Shown here: in pieces, positions 1 through 10,513 of the stretch
How positions within the stretch are numbered: the stretch's first letter is position 1
Layout of the letters: each line of letters opens with the position of its first letter
Source: Atriophallophorus winterbourni
Taxonomy: Eukaryota; Platyhelminthes; Trematoda; Plagiorchiida; Microphallidae
Assembly: GCA_013407085.1 (NCBI GenBank)
Contig: JACCGJ010013535.1
Span: 26,115-90,114 of the forward strand
Length of the DNA stretch: 64,000 nucleotides
Direction: 5' to 3'
Made by a program: the position numbers and the translations under genes
Notes under the pieces: generated by a model
Told to the model about the DNA's origin: nothing
Seen by the model: only the letters and a program-made list of their open reading frames with translations
Databases searched by the model: none

Positions 1-228
1 CTACTTTGAGCAACACAATATATTCATCAGGCTTTTAATTTTTGTTCTTTAAATCACACTTTTATGTTGAAAATTATGAAAAATTATGCAGTTTGTATTT
101 TATCCAAAAATGTTTGTTAAATCTTCATGTGATGTGTTCAGTTGTGCGAATCCCATCAAACAGTGTTTTCAAAGTCTGACTTCATCCATCAATTTTCCAA
201 TGTTGCAGGACTCAAAAAATCTAAAAAT
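1..228. other. Left edge, no gene recognised
   Basis: AT-rich sequence. A 64-codon open frame from base 86 runs through the hairpins at 230-272 and has no recognisable domain, so I do not call it a gene. Confidence 0.5.
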
Positions 229-272
229 ACCGTCTTTACCTAAAGACGGCAAGCAACCAGAAACTGGTTGCT
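229..272. repeat. Twin adjacent hairpins, possible decayed hammerhead-family remnant
   Basis: Two perfect 8-bp inverted repeats lie back to back. Arms 230-237 and 242-249 enclose a 4-nt loop, and arms 252-259 and 265-272 enclose the loop gaaac. The order of blocks (ACGGCAA, then CCAGAAA) resembles the hammerhead-bearing element at 14,646-14,683, but the CUGAUGA core is replaced by CUAAAGA. A decayed relative is an inference; an unrelated double hairpin is equally possible. Confidence 0.4.
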
Positions 273-3200
273 ATGCGTAATTGCAGTGAATGTGTGCTAA
301 ACAAATGTTTGTTAACTTCTCTATACTGAAAGCGAAATAATTGGGTAATATTCGTTGTGTCTGCTGTGATAAATGCAAATAAAAATTAATCAAAATTACA
401 GTAAACAATTAAATATTAGTGAACCACCACTTTCGTAATCGAAGGGTCTGATTACTAATGAGTAATATACGAAGTTTTTCTCTCCTCAGGTATTCACTTC
501 CGATTGTATACTAATGAAGATTGTTGAATAAATTTCATAGTATGAATCGTTTAATAATTGAGAAATTGTATTAATAAAAAATCTCAAGAGATTCATATGA
601 GTAAAAATTTCTGCAAACAGGTTTTTAAAATAACGCTTTATCTTTAAAAAAATATGTACTTTTTACGAAAACCATCTCAAGGTTGAAAAACCTCTAAGAA
701 GCTAATCATCATTGAGGTTTGATTTTTCTCTTTTTCAAGATACAGAATTAATTAAATAATTAAAGTCATTGTATCATATGAACACAGTTTGTGAGTGGAA
801 TGCTCTACGGTTTGAAATAACTCAAATATCACACATTTACGCACGAATAAAAAACACAAATTTTTTCATGTTCCAGGTATGATTATGGTATGAATTCACA
901 AGCTTGGATTCGAGTTAGACTATTCACGGTCATAGACTGCACATGACCAAAGCTCTAGCCAGGTGGCTCATGCTTAGACTAATATCGGAGAGAAATTTTC
1001 TAGGAGATATCAGCGTGCTTTTTCAAAGTAATTTACCACAGTGACGAAATGATGAATAACAAATATGATCGATCGATAAAAGCTCTCATTTATTCCGAAA
1101 TCGACCAAGCAAAGAAGCGAACGAAAATTCGTTTACTTATTTGATTCATTCTGGCCAGGATTGAGGGATTGGAATCACTGCGTGTAAAATGCAGAGGGTA
1201 TCAAAAATCAATAGCAAATGGTGTAAATCTCGTGGGTAAACAAGTGATCAAATAGAAAAAATGGATGTTAAAAACTAGGTGCGTAAAAATAACTCAAAAT
1301 TTAGAGAGAAATTCACAAGATTCTTTTCTTACGATGGACGGTTTTGCTCGGCAACTCGGTTAAAACTAAACGAGTTAGTGTTTTTAAGACTTATCAGAGA
1401 TGAACAATACATGTGAATTTGTTCCTATTCCATGACGATCAGGGCAAGGCCACTAGACAAGGACCGATTTTTCAGCCGTGTTTTAAAAGTCTGATCAAAT
1501 TGGACTGTTCAGCCGCAAGAGCACAAGCACGTAAGTAGCATGAAACAGAACATATTTACTGCTAACATATAATGTTCGAATTCGATTTAGCGACAATGAC
1601 GTTTCAAATAGTAAACACAACGTCAAAACATAGAATAATTTACGGAAATGATGTTATGAAACTGCTTGTATGTATGTTACCTTTCGACGCAATAAATGGC
1701 ACATCAATACGACTTATTTGCAGAATATAGGCATTATCGATTGTACCAAGCCGGCATCCCATTTTAAATTCTTCTAATGGAAGTCTGACGAAACTCATTT
1801 TACCATCTTCGAGTTAGCATTGAATTGAAGGTAACGTTTTCAATGCAAATTTACAACCGTTTCAAAACGGAAGATCCTAGTTTGAGTAGAATAAAGGTTT
1901 TATTGTTGTTGTTGTTGTCGTCGTTCTTTGGCTCCGTCCGTCTAAATTATAATACAACTTTATTACCACGAAAAAAACATTCATTTATAACCATTAACCG
2001 AACAGAGATGATGATGTTTAATTGATGTTGCACTAACCAGCGTGTTTTAGGTGATATGAAAACCTTATGAGGATTTTTATTGCTTTTGAATTTGAACGCC
2101 CACGTGAAATCAGAACAGGTGAATACAATGTTCGGATTATCGAAACTGCAGTATGGTTGTTCTCAGATGATCCAAAACTTCATTGAAGCAAAACCTTCAA
2201 TTCAAAAAATTTGGTCTTATGTTTCTGCAGAAAGAAGAATTTAGTTAAGATCTCGAGCTAAAATAAATTAATTGTTATTTTCCAGTTTGTGGAAACAATC
2301 GATTGTGATGACTAATCACTGGTATGTGAAACTCAGGTAAAACCTTTTTTGGAAACTGCATCCAAGAAAACTGACCTATCAAAACGTTCAATCGATTTGT
2401 TAGGATCAATAATCGAACACATCTCGCCAGAAAAATCAATATTTGTGTACTCGAATGATGGATAAATATTGAACAATTAGTATAAATCTGAAAGTGATAA
2501 GGGATGGTTATGAACTGTATGAATTATAGATAAAAATTGAAATTCAACACGATATCCAAAACCCTAATTTTTGTTTCAATGTTTGGATCGTTATGCCATT
2601 GGGTAACTAAGGGATCAACTTTACAAAAGGAAGTCCGGTGGGTTACCCCCAAATTATACCGGTAAAAATGTAAATGCTTTTCACAGTCCTTTTCTGTAAC
2701 TGTAATCTAATCGTTTTTTTCAAGGCAATTAATGATATATAATAATCTAATAAACATCAGTAGGTGAGGATAATTGAAATGGATAAATACGATATTAAAC
2801 AAGTGATTTAATAAATTTCAAATTGATGCAATACCATAGATGAAGAAATCGATATTCAGCTATTTTCACACAAAATACAAATGTTTACAATGGTCGCTTT
2901 CAAATTCAACCTTTTTTAGACTTTCCTTTATTGTTTCAATGTATGCGGATCCTAATGGCACTGTCCTTTACCTGATGAGTGCAAGCAACACAAAACTGTT
3001 CGTGCGGTGTGTGGTGGAAATGAATTGCAAATGAGCATTTTTGTTGACGAGCATGGGTTTAAACCCAATCTGCATGATGGCAGCATCACATAACCGGTGG
3101 TAGAATGTGTGATAGGAATGCATGCAAAGGAGAACTGTTATTCAAGTTCATGAGTTTAACCGTATCTACTTGTGTGTGAGCACTGGTGATTGAATAATTT

Positions 3201-3277
3201 GATCGTGATGAACGTATCCAGCAGTACATACCTTGTTTAATATTCTTCCATTGGTTCAATTGAAACGAATCCTTAGC
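273..3277. other. Non-coding left flank, nothing recognised
   Basis: I see no domain-bearing open frame, RNA gene or transposon signature on either strand. A short (TTG)n microsatellite sits near 1,902-1,918. The short frames at 1,825-2,025 and 2,840-3,034 have no recognisable motif. Confidence 0.5.
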
Positions 3278-3470
3278 GTGCTGTATGAACTTCATCAGAG
3301 ATCGGGGGTCCGAATCCCACCAGACGCGTAGTATATTTACTGCTGATAAGCTCATATAAGAATCCAGTGCTTCCAATATACACCCTCGTAATCAACGTTG
3401 TAAATATTTCAATTGGTTTGACACTGATGAGTATTCACAAAAATAAACAACGTATTCTTCCCAACGCGCA
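3278..3470 (+). mobile_element. Decayed SINE copy with tRNA-like B box
   Basis: The block GGGGTCCGAATCCCACC at about 3,304 matches a tRNA T-arm / Pol III B box. The following sequence parallels the better-preserved copy at 3,647-3,866 (GCTGATAAGCTCA, then CCAGTGCTTCC). The GAAA half of the hammerhead is deleted here, so this copy should not fold as a ribozyme. Boundaries are approximate. Confidence 0.6.
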
Positions 3471-3646
3471 AAAACTTCAATGTTCATCTGATCTAAATGT
3501 GTTAGCTTACACTGTATCCGACGGGAAGACCTGATCTGTTTGGTCGGGCGACCACAACCAATGTTGCTGTCTCCTTCAGGACTGATTGGGCGAACAATGC
3601 TACTCAAATATATCATCATTGAGAAGGATTCGTAATAACTTAATTG
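3471..3646. other. Spacer between two SINE copies
   Basis: No recognisable feature. It may contain further decayed SINE or LINE sequence. Confidence 0.4.
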
Positions 3647-3866
3647 CGATCGGTCAAACGGTGGTCGGTAACCCAGGTCGTAAGGCATGGGACTACAATG
3701 ATGATGGTCGGGGGTTCGAATCCCACCCGAAACGGGAGATATGCCCAGCTGATGAGCTCAGATAAGGGCGAAACTCGAGTCCAGTGCCTTCATTTAAGAA
3801 CGTCGTGATCAACTTTGTGGATATTTCGATGTTTCTATCACAAATGAATAGTCACAACATAAACTG
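3647..3866 (+). mobile_element. tRNA-like SINE carrying a hammerhead motif
   Basis: The sequence GGGGGTTCGAATCCCACC (about 3,709-3,726) is a good B box within a tRNA-like stem, and a possible A box lies about 50 bases upstream. A hammerhead-type core follows at 3,743-3,787. This arrangement, a Pol III SINE plus a type I hammerhead, is what is known for the schistosome Sm-alpha SINE-like family, which supports the organism assignment. The 3' part is shared with the decayed copy at 3,278-3,470. Element ends are not sharply defined. Confidence 0.65.
3743..3787 (+). ncRNA. Type I hammerhead ribozyme motif in a SINE
   Basis: CUGAUGA (3,749-3,755) is followed by stem II GCUC/GGGC (one G-U pair, loop AGAUAA), then GAAA (3,770-3,773), a short palindromic stem III (CUCGAG) and the cleavage dinucleotide UC (3,780-3,781). 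Every invariant core base is present. Stem I (GCCCAG against CAGUGC) has two mismatches among six positions, so activity is doubtful for this copy. The core assignment is read from sequence; catalysis is inference. Confidence 0.7.
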
Positions 3867-4295
3867 AATTGCGAATAGCGAATATGCTATTTCTAATATA
3901 CGTGTGCGATTACATGTCACTACATATAATGAAAGTTCTGTCATATGTGTGATTCATGTAAAATTATGTATTTATTATAATTTGTCGTTCAGCTGCGAAA
4001 ACATCAAGAAAACCTGTCTATTGGTGATTGATCAATTGAACTTTGGTGTAAAAATGGGTATCCATGATCGGTTTTTTGTCTAGATACTAAAGTGACAAAA
4101 AATTAGGATTTGAATAACATTTGTAGCAGATAAACAAACAAAGATAGTTTTAAACAAACTTAACTGGCCACCATCAAGCGTGAATGGAACACCAAGTGAA
4201 TAAAAATATATGTGACGGTTCTCATATGAAGCGCGAAATTGCGGAATAAAAATGAGGAATAAATAGATTACAAGATATTAGAAGAAATCGTGTAC
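3867..4295. other. Non-coding, nothing recognised
   Basis: No open frame or repeat signature recognised in this AT-rich stretch. Confidence 0.4.
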
Positions 4296-4440
4296 AAATC
4301 TGAACCGGTTTCTAGCTCAAGTTGAATACCATTCCGAAACGCTAAAATCTCACTGGAAGCACAGGACCGGTTTCGAGGTTTTTGCCTCTCATCAGCTATG
4401 CGTATCCGCTGGACTCTTTGCGTTTCGAACTAGTATTTGT
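4296..4440 (-). mobile_element. Short hammerhead-bearing repeat, boundaries uncertain
   Basis: The core is the ribozyme at 4,359-4,401. About 60 bases to its left, a second GAAACCGGUUC block (minus strand, about 4,310-4,320) looks like the 3' half of another hammerhead without its CUGANGA half. The segments CCGAAACGC (4,334-4,342) and GCGTTTCG (4,430-4,437) form an inverted repeat around the ribozyme. This suggests a truncated non-autonomous element such as a PLE terminus, SINE or retrozyme fragment, but which one cannot be decided here. Confidence 0.5.
4359..4401 (-). ncRNA. Minimal type I hammerhead ribozyme, intact core
   Basis: Minus strand, 5' to 3': stem I GCAUAG; core CUGAUGA; stem II GAGG/CCUC closing a CAAAAA loop; GAAA; a very short stem III (A-U closing CCGG); cleavage dinucleotide UC; then CUGUGC, which pairs with GCAUAG over all six positions (one G-U). 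All invariant hammerhead nucleotides are present, and stem II has the usual G10.1-C11.1 pair. The tiny stem III is the form described for metazoan retroelement hammerheads. It is the best-formed ribozyme in the window. Confidence 0.85.
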
Positions 4441-5547
4441 GTAGACGGATGGCGCAATGCGAATTGAAGTTCTCGTCTACTCGCTACTTTTATAAGTAGC
4501 TGAAGGGACTAAACTAAGCCACAAATGATCGAACGGCGTATTGCCGCGCGGTTTATTACAACCCCAGGATGTGTTGTGTTAATTTCGTGATTTGAATGCA
4601 GGCATAACGCAACATAAGCGCTTATTTGGGTAGAACATTCTAGAGTAATATTGAGCTAGTTTGTTGGTGGCTTCAAGGGCGATGAAAGTAGTGTGTATAG
4701 AGAACACGCCTGGCTTTATCCTGACCATACTGTTCACGATCTGAAATAGGAGTTACGGCTTTTGTTAAACTTCATTCATCAGATTGATTTGATAATATCC
4801 TCTATTTTTCTTTTTCAATAAACAGCAAAATTTTCAGGATTCAGGTGTTGCCTGCAATTTGTGGCTTCTCCATGCACAATTTGTCAATTCTATCCATTTC
4901 CGTGTTCGACTCCTGATCACGAATTTGATTTTTAACCAGTTTTTTAAAAAAATATTTACAGTGCAGTTCTATTTTTTCGTTGATTTTCTTCAGTATCAAT
5001 GACCAGTATTGTTGGATATCAGTGTTAATCGGTGCCCAGCCGGATGGGCGTCTTGAAGCGCTATTGATAATGCAACCGTATCGATTTTTATTATCATTTT
5101 TTGAACGTCATTAGCTCTTTTCTCTTCAGGTATATAGTCAAAAAATGATTACATTTTCACTAATTCCAAGTGGTGATTCATAGTGGATATCATCAATGTC
5201 ATTTTGCTCGTCAGAAAATGTTTGCGTATGGACGGTATGTTTTGCCTCTGAAGCGAGCGTTGCATGAGATGTGGTTAAATAAAGGAATTTCGTTCAACAC
5301 TTCGTATAATAAACGATCAAGAAAATTCACCGTAAGAATCTTGTATTTCAGTAAAGTCAGGAAATTAAAGTCACGAATGATGAAAATGTTGTTTCGATAT
5401 CTGGAATAAACTTCAGCTGCTAACGATGCTCAGTAAATTGCACAAACAACACAGTGTTCAGCTGTCGATAATTCAAGTAAACACTAAAGTCTCTCTTCCA
5501 ATATTAAATCGTTGTCAGTGATTTTGCTGAACGTGAGATGTTAATCA
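4441..5547. other. Non-coding, nothing recognised
   Basis: A 79-codon frame at 5,170-5,409 is lysine- and arginine-rich, without a recognisable domain, homologous copy or splice context in the window. I see no other feature. Confidence 0.4.
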
Positions 5548-6256
5548 GATGTTGATCCTCCACGGTCTATACGATCAAGATATAAAGGAAACATGTTTGG
5601 AATGGAAATTTCATCCTCAGCTAAAAGATGATTGAACCAGGTTTCAGTTACTGATATCAGGAGTGGTGAATATTTTCCCTGAAGCTCGATTAACGCGAGT
5701 AATTTATTTGTCAAGCATTGTGCGTTTGTGTACAAACATTTAATATTTGATATGGGTGAATTTAATGAATGAAGGTTATTCGAGCAGATAAGTTGAGTAT
5801 CAAAGATGGTGGGGCTCGTGTTAATGGATATATTACATCGCCGACTCCCATAGAATCTGTCGACATCCGTTTTTCGGATTGAGATTCCCGGCATCCGTAT
5901 GTCCATTATCAAGAGGTTGGGCCACTTCCACAATAGTGCTGATTTTCAGGAGTTTAGTTTTAAGTTTGATCAGTCGCGGAAGTTTGTATTGATGCTGGTT
6001 CCAATTGCTAAGCACGGTATCCAACATAGTGGTGGTCATTAGTGCCAGTTTAAGGGGCACTGCCGTTATAATTTGGTAACTGTATAGAATTTTTCATTTG
6101 GGAAAGCTGCTCTTCCAGCAACGACAATCTACTTTCTATTCCAATCGGCTCTTTTCCAACAGATGAAACTATACTCTTGCGATGCCCATTTATATTTGAA
6201 TTACTACAGGCATTGCATAAATAACAAACACATAGAAATGATGGAAATGCATGCAA
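5548..6256 (-). mobile_element. CR1-like element, 5' fragment (ORF1 end and start of endonuclease)
   Basis: Two overlapping frames on the minus strand look like the 5' part of a CR1-type LINE. The upstream one (6,256 to about 5,833) has a CYLCNAC cysteine cluster and a predicted coiled-coil stretch (RLSLLEEQLSQMKNSI), typical of ORF1. The downstream one (5,933-5,541) opens an APE-like endonuclease: CLYTNAQCLTNKL, then TETWFN, then YLDRIDRGG. It breaks off after these N-terminal motifs, so the catalytic GDFN and SDH motifs and the reverse transcriptase are absent. It supplies the 5' region missing from every other CR1 copy here, though it may belong to a different subfamily. Confidence 0.65.
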
Positions 6257-6275
6257 ATGAGTTTTTTGTTAACAG

Positions 6276-7637
6276 ATGAAGGGTCATATCGTCCACAAGC
6301 CATCCAAACTTATCAGTCGAAGTCTCATCACAAGTTACGTGCAGGCGTTATTGACAAAAAGTACATTTAACCGAAGCACCATCACTGCGTACCGGACCCA
6401 GGCGCTCGGCGGAGAGGTCATGTTGGTTCGAAGCCGCTGTCGGCCGAACAATCTTCGCAACCACAGCCTGATCGATCGACTTTTTGTCTGCGTGCTGGAT
6501 CATGACGAGGTCACACATGTTGATGACCTGAATTGGGCCTGCCGGTTGAGAGATACGCGTTGGGTCGACTGGTCGATGTAGCCGGGTTTGAACGGAACGA
6601 AGACCGTAATAGTCGGCGAGGATTATCATCTCGTCAAGATCAGTCGAGCCTCCCTGATGCGACAAGAGCAAGAATTGAATCAATTGACCCTAGCAATTTT
6701 CGTTATTAAAGGCGTCTCTGAGACGATTATCGGTGTCGATATTTTAAACCGATTAAAAGCTGTTATCAGTTTCAACGACGGATCGTTGCGATTCGATGGT
6801 GAGCGGCTACAGCCAGGCAAGAAAAGCGTGGGAACAGCTTGAAAGCTGCATGTGCCAGATTGCAATATTAGAAGCGTGTGACAATGTTTGGAGAAATTCT
6901 CGGATATGTTCTCAGCTTCAGAAGATGATGGGTATTGAGAGTGGATAAAACAATCAATTTTACAGCAGGAATGAACATACTTTCGAACTATAACCGACGT
7001 ATTCCGCTGAAATTGGTCGGAGATGTAGAAATAGAAGAGGACCAAATGCATAAGAAAGGTGTCATAAAGAAGTCCAAGAGCCCTGATTGTTCACCCGTGT
7101 TGATGGTTAAGAAAGCCGACGAGAGCTACCGTTTCTGTATTGACTTCCGAGAGTTGAATCGAATAACAGTCAAAGACGCACTTCTCACACCACACAAGGA
7201 CAAAATATTCACGCAATTGCGCAAGGCGCAAATGCTTTCATTGGTCAATTTAATGTCCGGATATTGGCAGATGCGGATGACAAATGAGGATCGCTATAAA
7301 ACCGCATTTTGTGTAAATCGACAGCAATACGAATTTATCCGAATGCATTTTGGTCTCTGTGATGCCACAGTAACGTTTCTGCGACTATTGCTCGAAATGT
7401 TGAGCTGCATCACAGATCTAATTGTCTATGGAGACGACATCGTCTTATTCCCGGACACAAATGATCATCACCGGGAACAGCTGAAAGGGTTTTTAGAGGA
7501 GGATCTCTGAATCAGGGCTGAATATAAACAGCACGAAATGCAATCTATCGGAAACGCGAAATATTACGAGTTCTCAATTGTCGCCACCGAACTTATCGGC
7601 GCGTCATGCTCTTGTGTTGTGTCGAAGGGCACAGTTC
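6276..7637 (+). mobile_element. Ty3/gypsy fragment, unit 1 (protease end to reverse transcriptase)
   Basis: From about 6,525 the sequence matches the gypsy segments of the later units; 6,276-6,524 is upstream sequence present only here and may be gag-protease. A protease-like C-terminus (6,588-6,842) ends with GVDILNRLKAVISFNDGSL, comparable to the last conserved strand of retropepsins. The reverse transcriptase (6,935-7,510) shows SPVLMVKK, YRFCIDFRELN, HFGLCDA and the catalytic YGDD box (VYGDDIVLF). A stop after GFLEEDL and loss of RNase H and integrase leave a dead relic. The remaining homologous sequence is split by a CR1 insertion at 7,638 and resumes at 10,131. This is the oldest-looking and longest of the four gypsy copies. 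Confidence 0.75.
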
Positions 7638-10130
7638 TACCCGATTTCGGGGTAGTGATACGCTGTCTATCTTGGACTTGATACTGACAAACGAAGAGTA
7701 CGTGATTGAAAGTCTCGCTTATGAAGCTCCTATGGGACTCAGTGACAACTTAGTTATCACGTTTGATTATATTTGTCAGGCAATCAGAACAAGTGACACC
7801 AGCAAGTTGATTAAGAAAATTGACTTTTCACAACTTAATAATACTCTGAAGAATGTCACAGACCCTGGACTCGAGTCCGACAGCGTACAAGGTCAGTGGC
7901 AATGGATGGCAAACGAAATTAAAATTGCAGTTGAAATGCACTCTCATCTTGTTCCGAAGGTGCGGAAAAGGGGATACAGGTTTAAACTGAGAAGCCGAAC
8001 ACGAAAATGGTTGACTATGCGAAATGCTGCATGGCGGGCTCACCGACTTGATAACACTGCTGAAAGTTGGGAAACATTCCGTTTGCTGAGAAATAAGGTA
8101 AACAAACTTGTTGTTGACGACAAATTGAATTATCAAAAACATTTACTCGACAAAATGGAATCAAACCCAAAAATTCTCTATCAGATCATAATAACCGGTC
8201 TAGATTAAATTAGGGGTTGTCGCCCTAAAGACATGTGATGGAATAAAAACGACAGCATCGCAATCAGCCGGAGTTCTAGCGCAATTCTTCTCCACTGTCT
8301 TCAGTCCACCGAACACCGTAACCAGTCCTTTGACCTCCGTGATCTCGCCAGAAAACGTTTTACAGCAACTAACTTTTAGCTCGGACAGTGTCCTCCGTAC
8401 ATTGTTAAAGCTCAACACGAAAAAGTCTCCTGGAGCTGATGAAATTACCCCGCTGATCCTCAGAAGCTGTGCCTATTCTTTGTGTACACCGCTTACCTAC
8501 TTATTTAACCTCTCTATAACCCAAGGTTTCTTTCCCTGTGAATGGAAGACTGGTATCATTACCCCCATCTACAAAGGAGGGAACCGTTATGAAGTATCCA
8601 ATTAACGACCAGTAACAGTACTACCGGTGATCTCTAAAGTGATGGAGCGCCTCGTTGCAAACAGCATCACAAATCACCTGGAAGATAATTGCTCGCTCGC
8701 AATCGAACAACATGGCTTCAGAAAAAGACACTCTGGCCTTTCAAACTTTCTCCTTGCCCTCGATGACTGGACACAAGCTGTGGACAAATGTTTCACCATA
8801 CATGCTTGTTATCTGGATATGTCCAAAGCATTCGATCGTGTTAACCACAGTTTGTTACTACAAAAAATAGAGCAATGTGGCATCAAGGGCTCATTACTAG
8901 CCTGGTTGGAGGATTATCTCCGTGACCGTGTTATTCGAGTAAGGGTTGATGGTGCTTTGTCACGGCCCATTACAGTAGCAAGTGGAGTGCCGCAGGGATT
9001 GGTGCTTGGATCAATTCTTTTCTTGCTCTATGTAAACGATTTACCAAAACTTGTTCGGTGCAAAATCTTGCTATTTGCGGATGATATCAAGTTGTGGACA
9101 CAAGTACGCACAACTGAGGATTGCAGACAGCTTCAGCTGGACCTCAATGTCTTACAGGAATGGTCGGTTAAAAATGAACTTCCTTTCAATGTGAGAAAAT
9201 GCAAGGTATTGACAGTTGGAAAACCCTTCGAGTTCTCTTACACCCTTGGTTCCCATACTCTCGAAATAACTGACAAGGAGAAGGACTTGCGTGTGTGGGT
9301 GAGCAGCACGTTGAAACCGTCACACAACGTTAAGGCTGTCTACGAAAAAAATGTCAAAAGTACTGATTCTGCTGAAACGCGTGTTTGGGAGTTTCAAGAA
9401 GCCGACTGTTCATCGAATAATTAATACCTACTTGAGGCCCACCATGGAGTATGCGGTTCAGGCTTGGTCACCCTGGTTAAAGAAAGACATCAATCTCTTG
9501 CAGCGTATCTTTCATCGGACCACGAAGCTCGTGTGCGGCTTAAAGCACAAACAATACGAAGATCGTATTGCAAACCTCAACCTCTTCGACTCTCCTTACC
9601 GACGTCTTAGAGGTGATCTGATCCTAATGTTTAACATATTGCATACCCCCATATCCCCTTAATACACTATTCACACGACAACCACCAACAACCAGCCGGA
9701 GTCATGAGTACACAGTACTAATTCCCGACTCGCAACTGAACTGTCGAAGAGATTTTTATTCTGTACGTGTATGTTTCACTTGGAACTCCCTACCCTCGAA
9801 TGTTGCACATGCACCCAACATGGATATATTCAAATCCAGCTTAGACAAATTCCTGTCAACCCACCCGAACATTGAGACTATGTATTCCACAACCTATTAA
9901 CTTTGAACTCACACATCAAATCATCTCGACCCCATGGACATACATGTGCCATTCCACTGAGTGAAAACAGTTTCTATCATTTGGATTTTTACCTGATTCC
10001 CGAACTGTTCAGTAAGCAAACAAATCCCGTTTTTACTGAGATATGTTATTTGTAAATTTCCATATTTTTCTGTGGTTTTTGTAAAGCTATATGCTTTTTA
10101 GACCATTAAAATTGAATTGAATTGAATTGA
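7638..10130 (+). mobile_element. 5'-truncated CR1-like LINE (family 2) inserted in gypsy of unit 1
   Basis: Unit 2 reads straight across this point (near 30,807), so the segment is an insertion. It starts inside the endonuclease (LDLILTNEE, then PMGLSDN in place of SDH), continues with a linker and then a reverse transcriptase with IITPIYKGGN, QHGFRK, MSKAFDRVNH, SGVPQG and the catalytic FADD box (LLFADDIKLW, about 9,065). The C-terminal domain includes TMEYAVQAWSPWL. Stop codons at 8,206 and 8,603 and a frameshift near 9,350-9,420 break the frame. The 3' end is a (TTGAA)n run at about 10,110-10,130, as CR1-type elements carry short 3' repeats. No clear target-site duplication is visible. Confidence 0.85.
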
Positions 10131-10276
10131 ATATCATTCAAAAGCACATGATTAGCGCTCATCGCGAATGGACTTCGCACATTCACAAATGCAATTTTGC
10201 TATTTTTTGCTAAAGCGCGCTTTATTCAGTGTCTCAACCTACCGAATGAACCACAAATAATAAATAAACGACTGAA
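10131..10276. other. Unit sequence downstream of gypsy fragment
   Basis: Homologous to 30,812-31,326 (minus its RTE insert), 46,597-46,745 and 61,295-61,438. No coding content seen. Confidence 0.5.
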
Positions 10277-10513
10277 ATGCGGGATAAATTAAAACCAGAA
10301 TTTCAACATTATTGGTTTTGGTTAATCAAGAATTCTTCGAGGTACATCGAACCTATTCCCCAAATCCAACAAATTGATGGTGTAGCTAAAATACAGTGCA
10401 AACTGGATGCATTTAAAAGGGTGTTTGCAGTGCTGAGACAAATTTGAGATGCGAAAAGTGAAAACGGGTTTAAACCTGATATCTTTCTATTTGAAGTTGA
10501 GGTAATCTTTTAA
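10277..10513 (+). pseudogene. Exon-like fragment of unknown origin, unit 1
   Basis: Open from ATG for about 78 codons except for one stop (10,442 region, QI*DAKSENG). It starts MRDKLKPEFQHYWFWLIKNS and ends FLFEVE followed by GTAATC, a possible splice donor. Copies at 31,327 (open but shortened), 46,746 and 61,439 (frameshifted) suggest a once-coding exon now decaying. I recognise no family; it may be a host-gene fragment or an unfamiliar transposon domain. Confidence 0.4.

Noticed and set aside
2958..2985. CUGAUGA at 2,962 on plus as a hammerhead
   Set aside because: No GAAA at the right place and no stem I partner.
3709..3726. tRNA gene
   Set aside because: Only a T-arm/B-box-like block; no full cloverleaf. 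It belongs to a SINE.
4765..4800. CUGAUGA on minus near 4,775
   Set aside because: Followed by AUGAAGUUUAACAAAA without a stem II/GAAA arrangement.
5170..5409. 79-codon basic frame
   Set aside because: No domain, no copy and no splice or promoter context.
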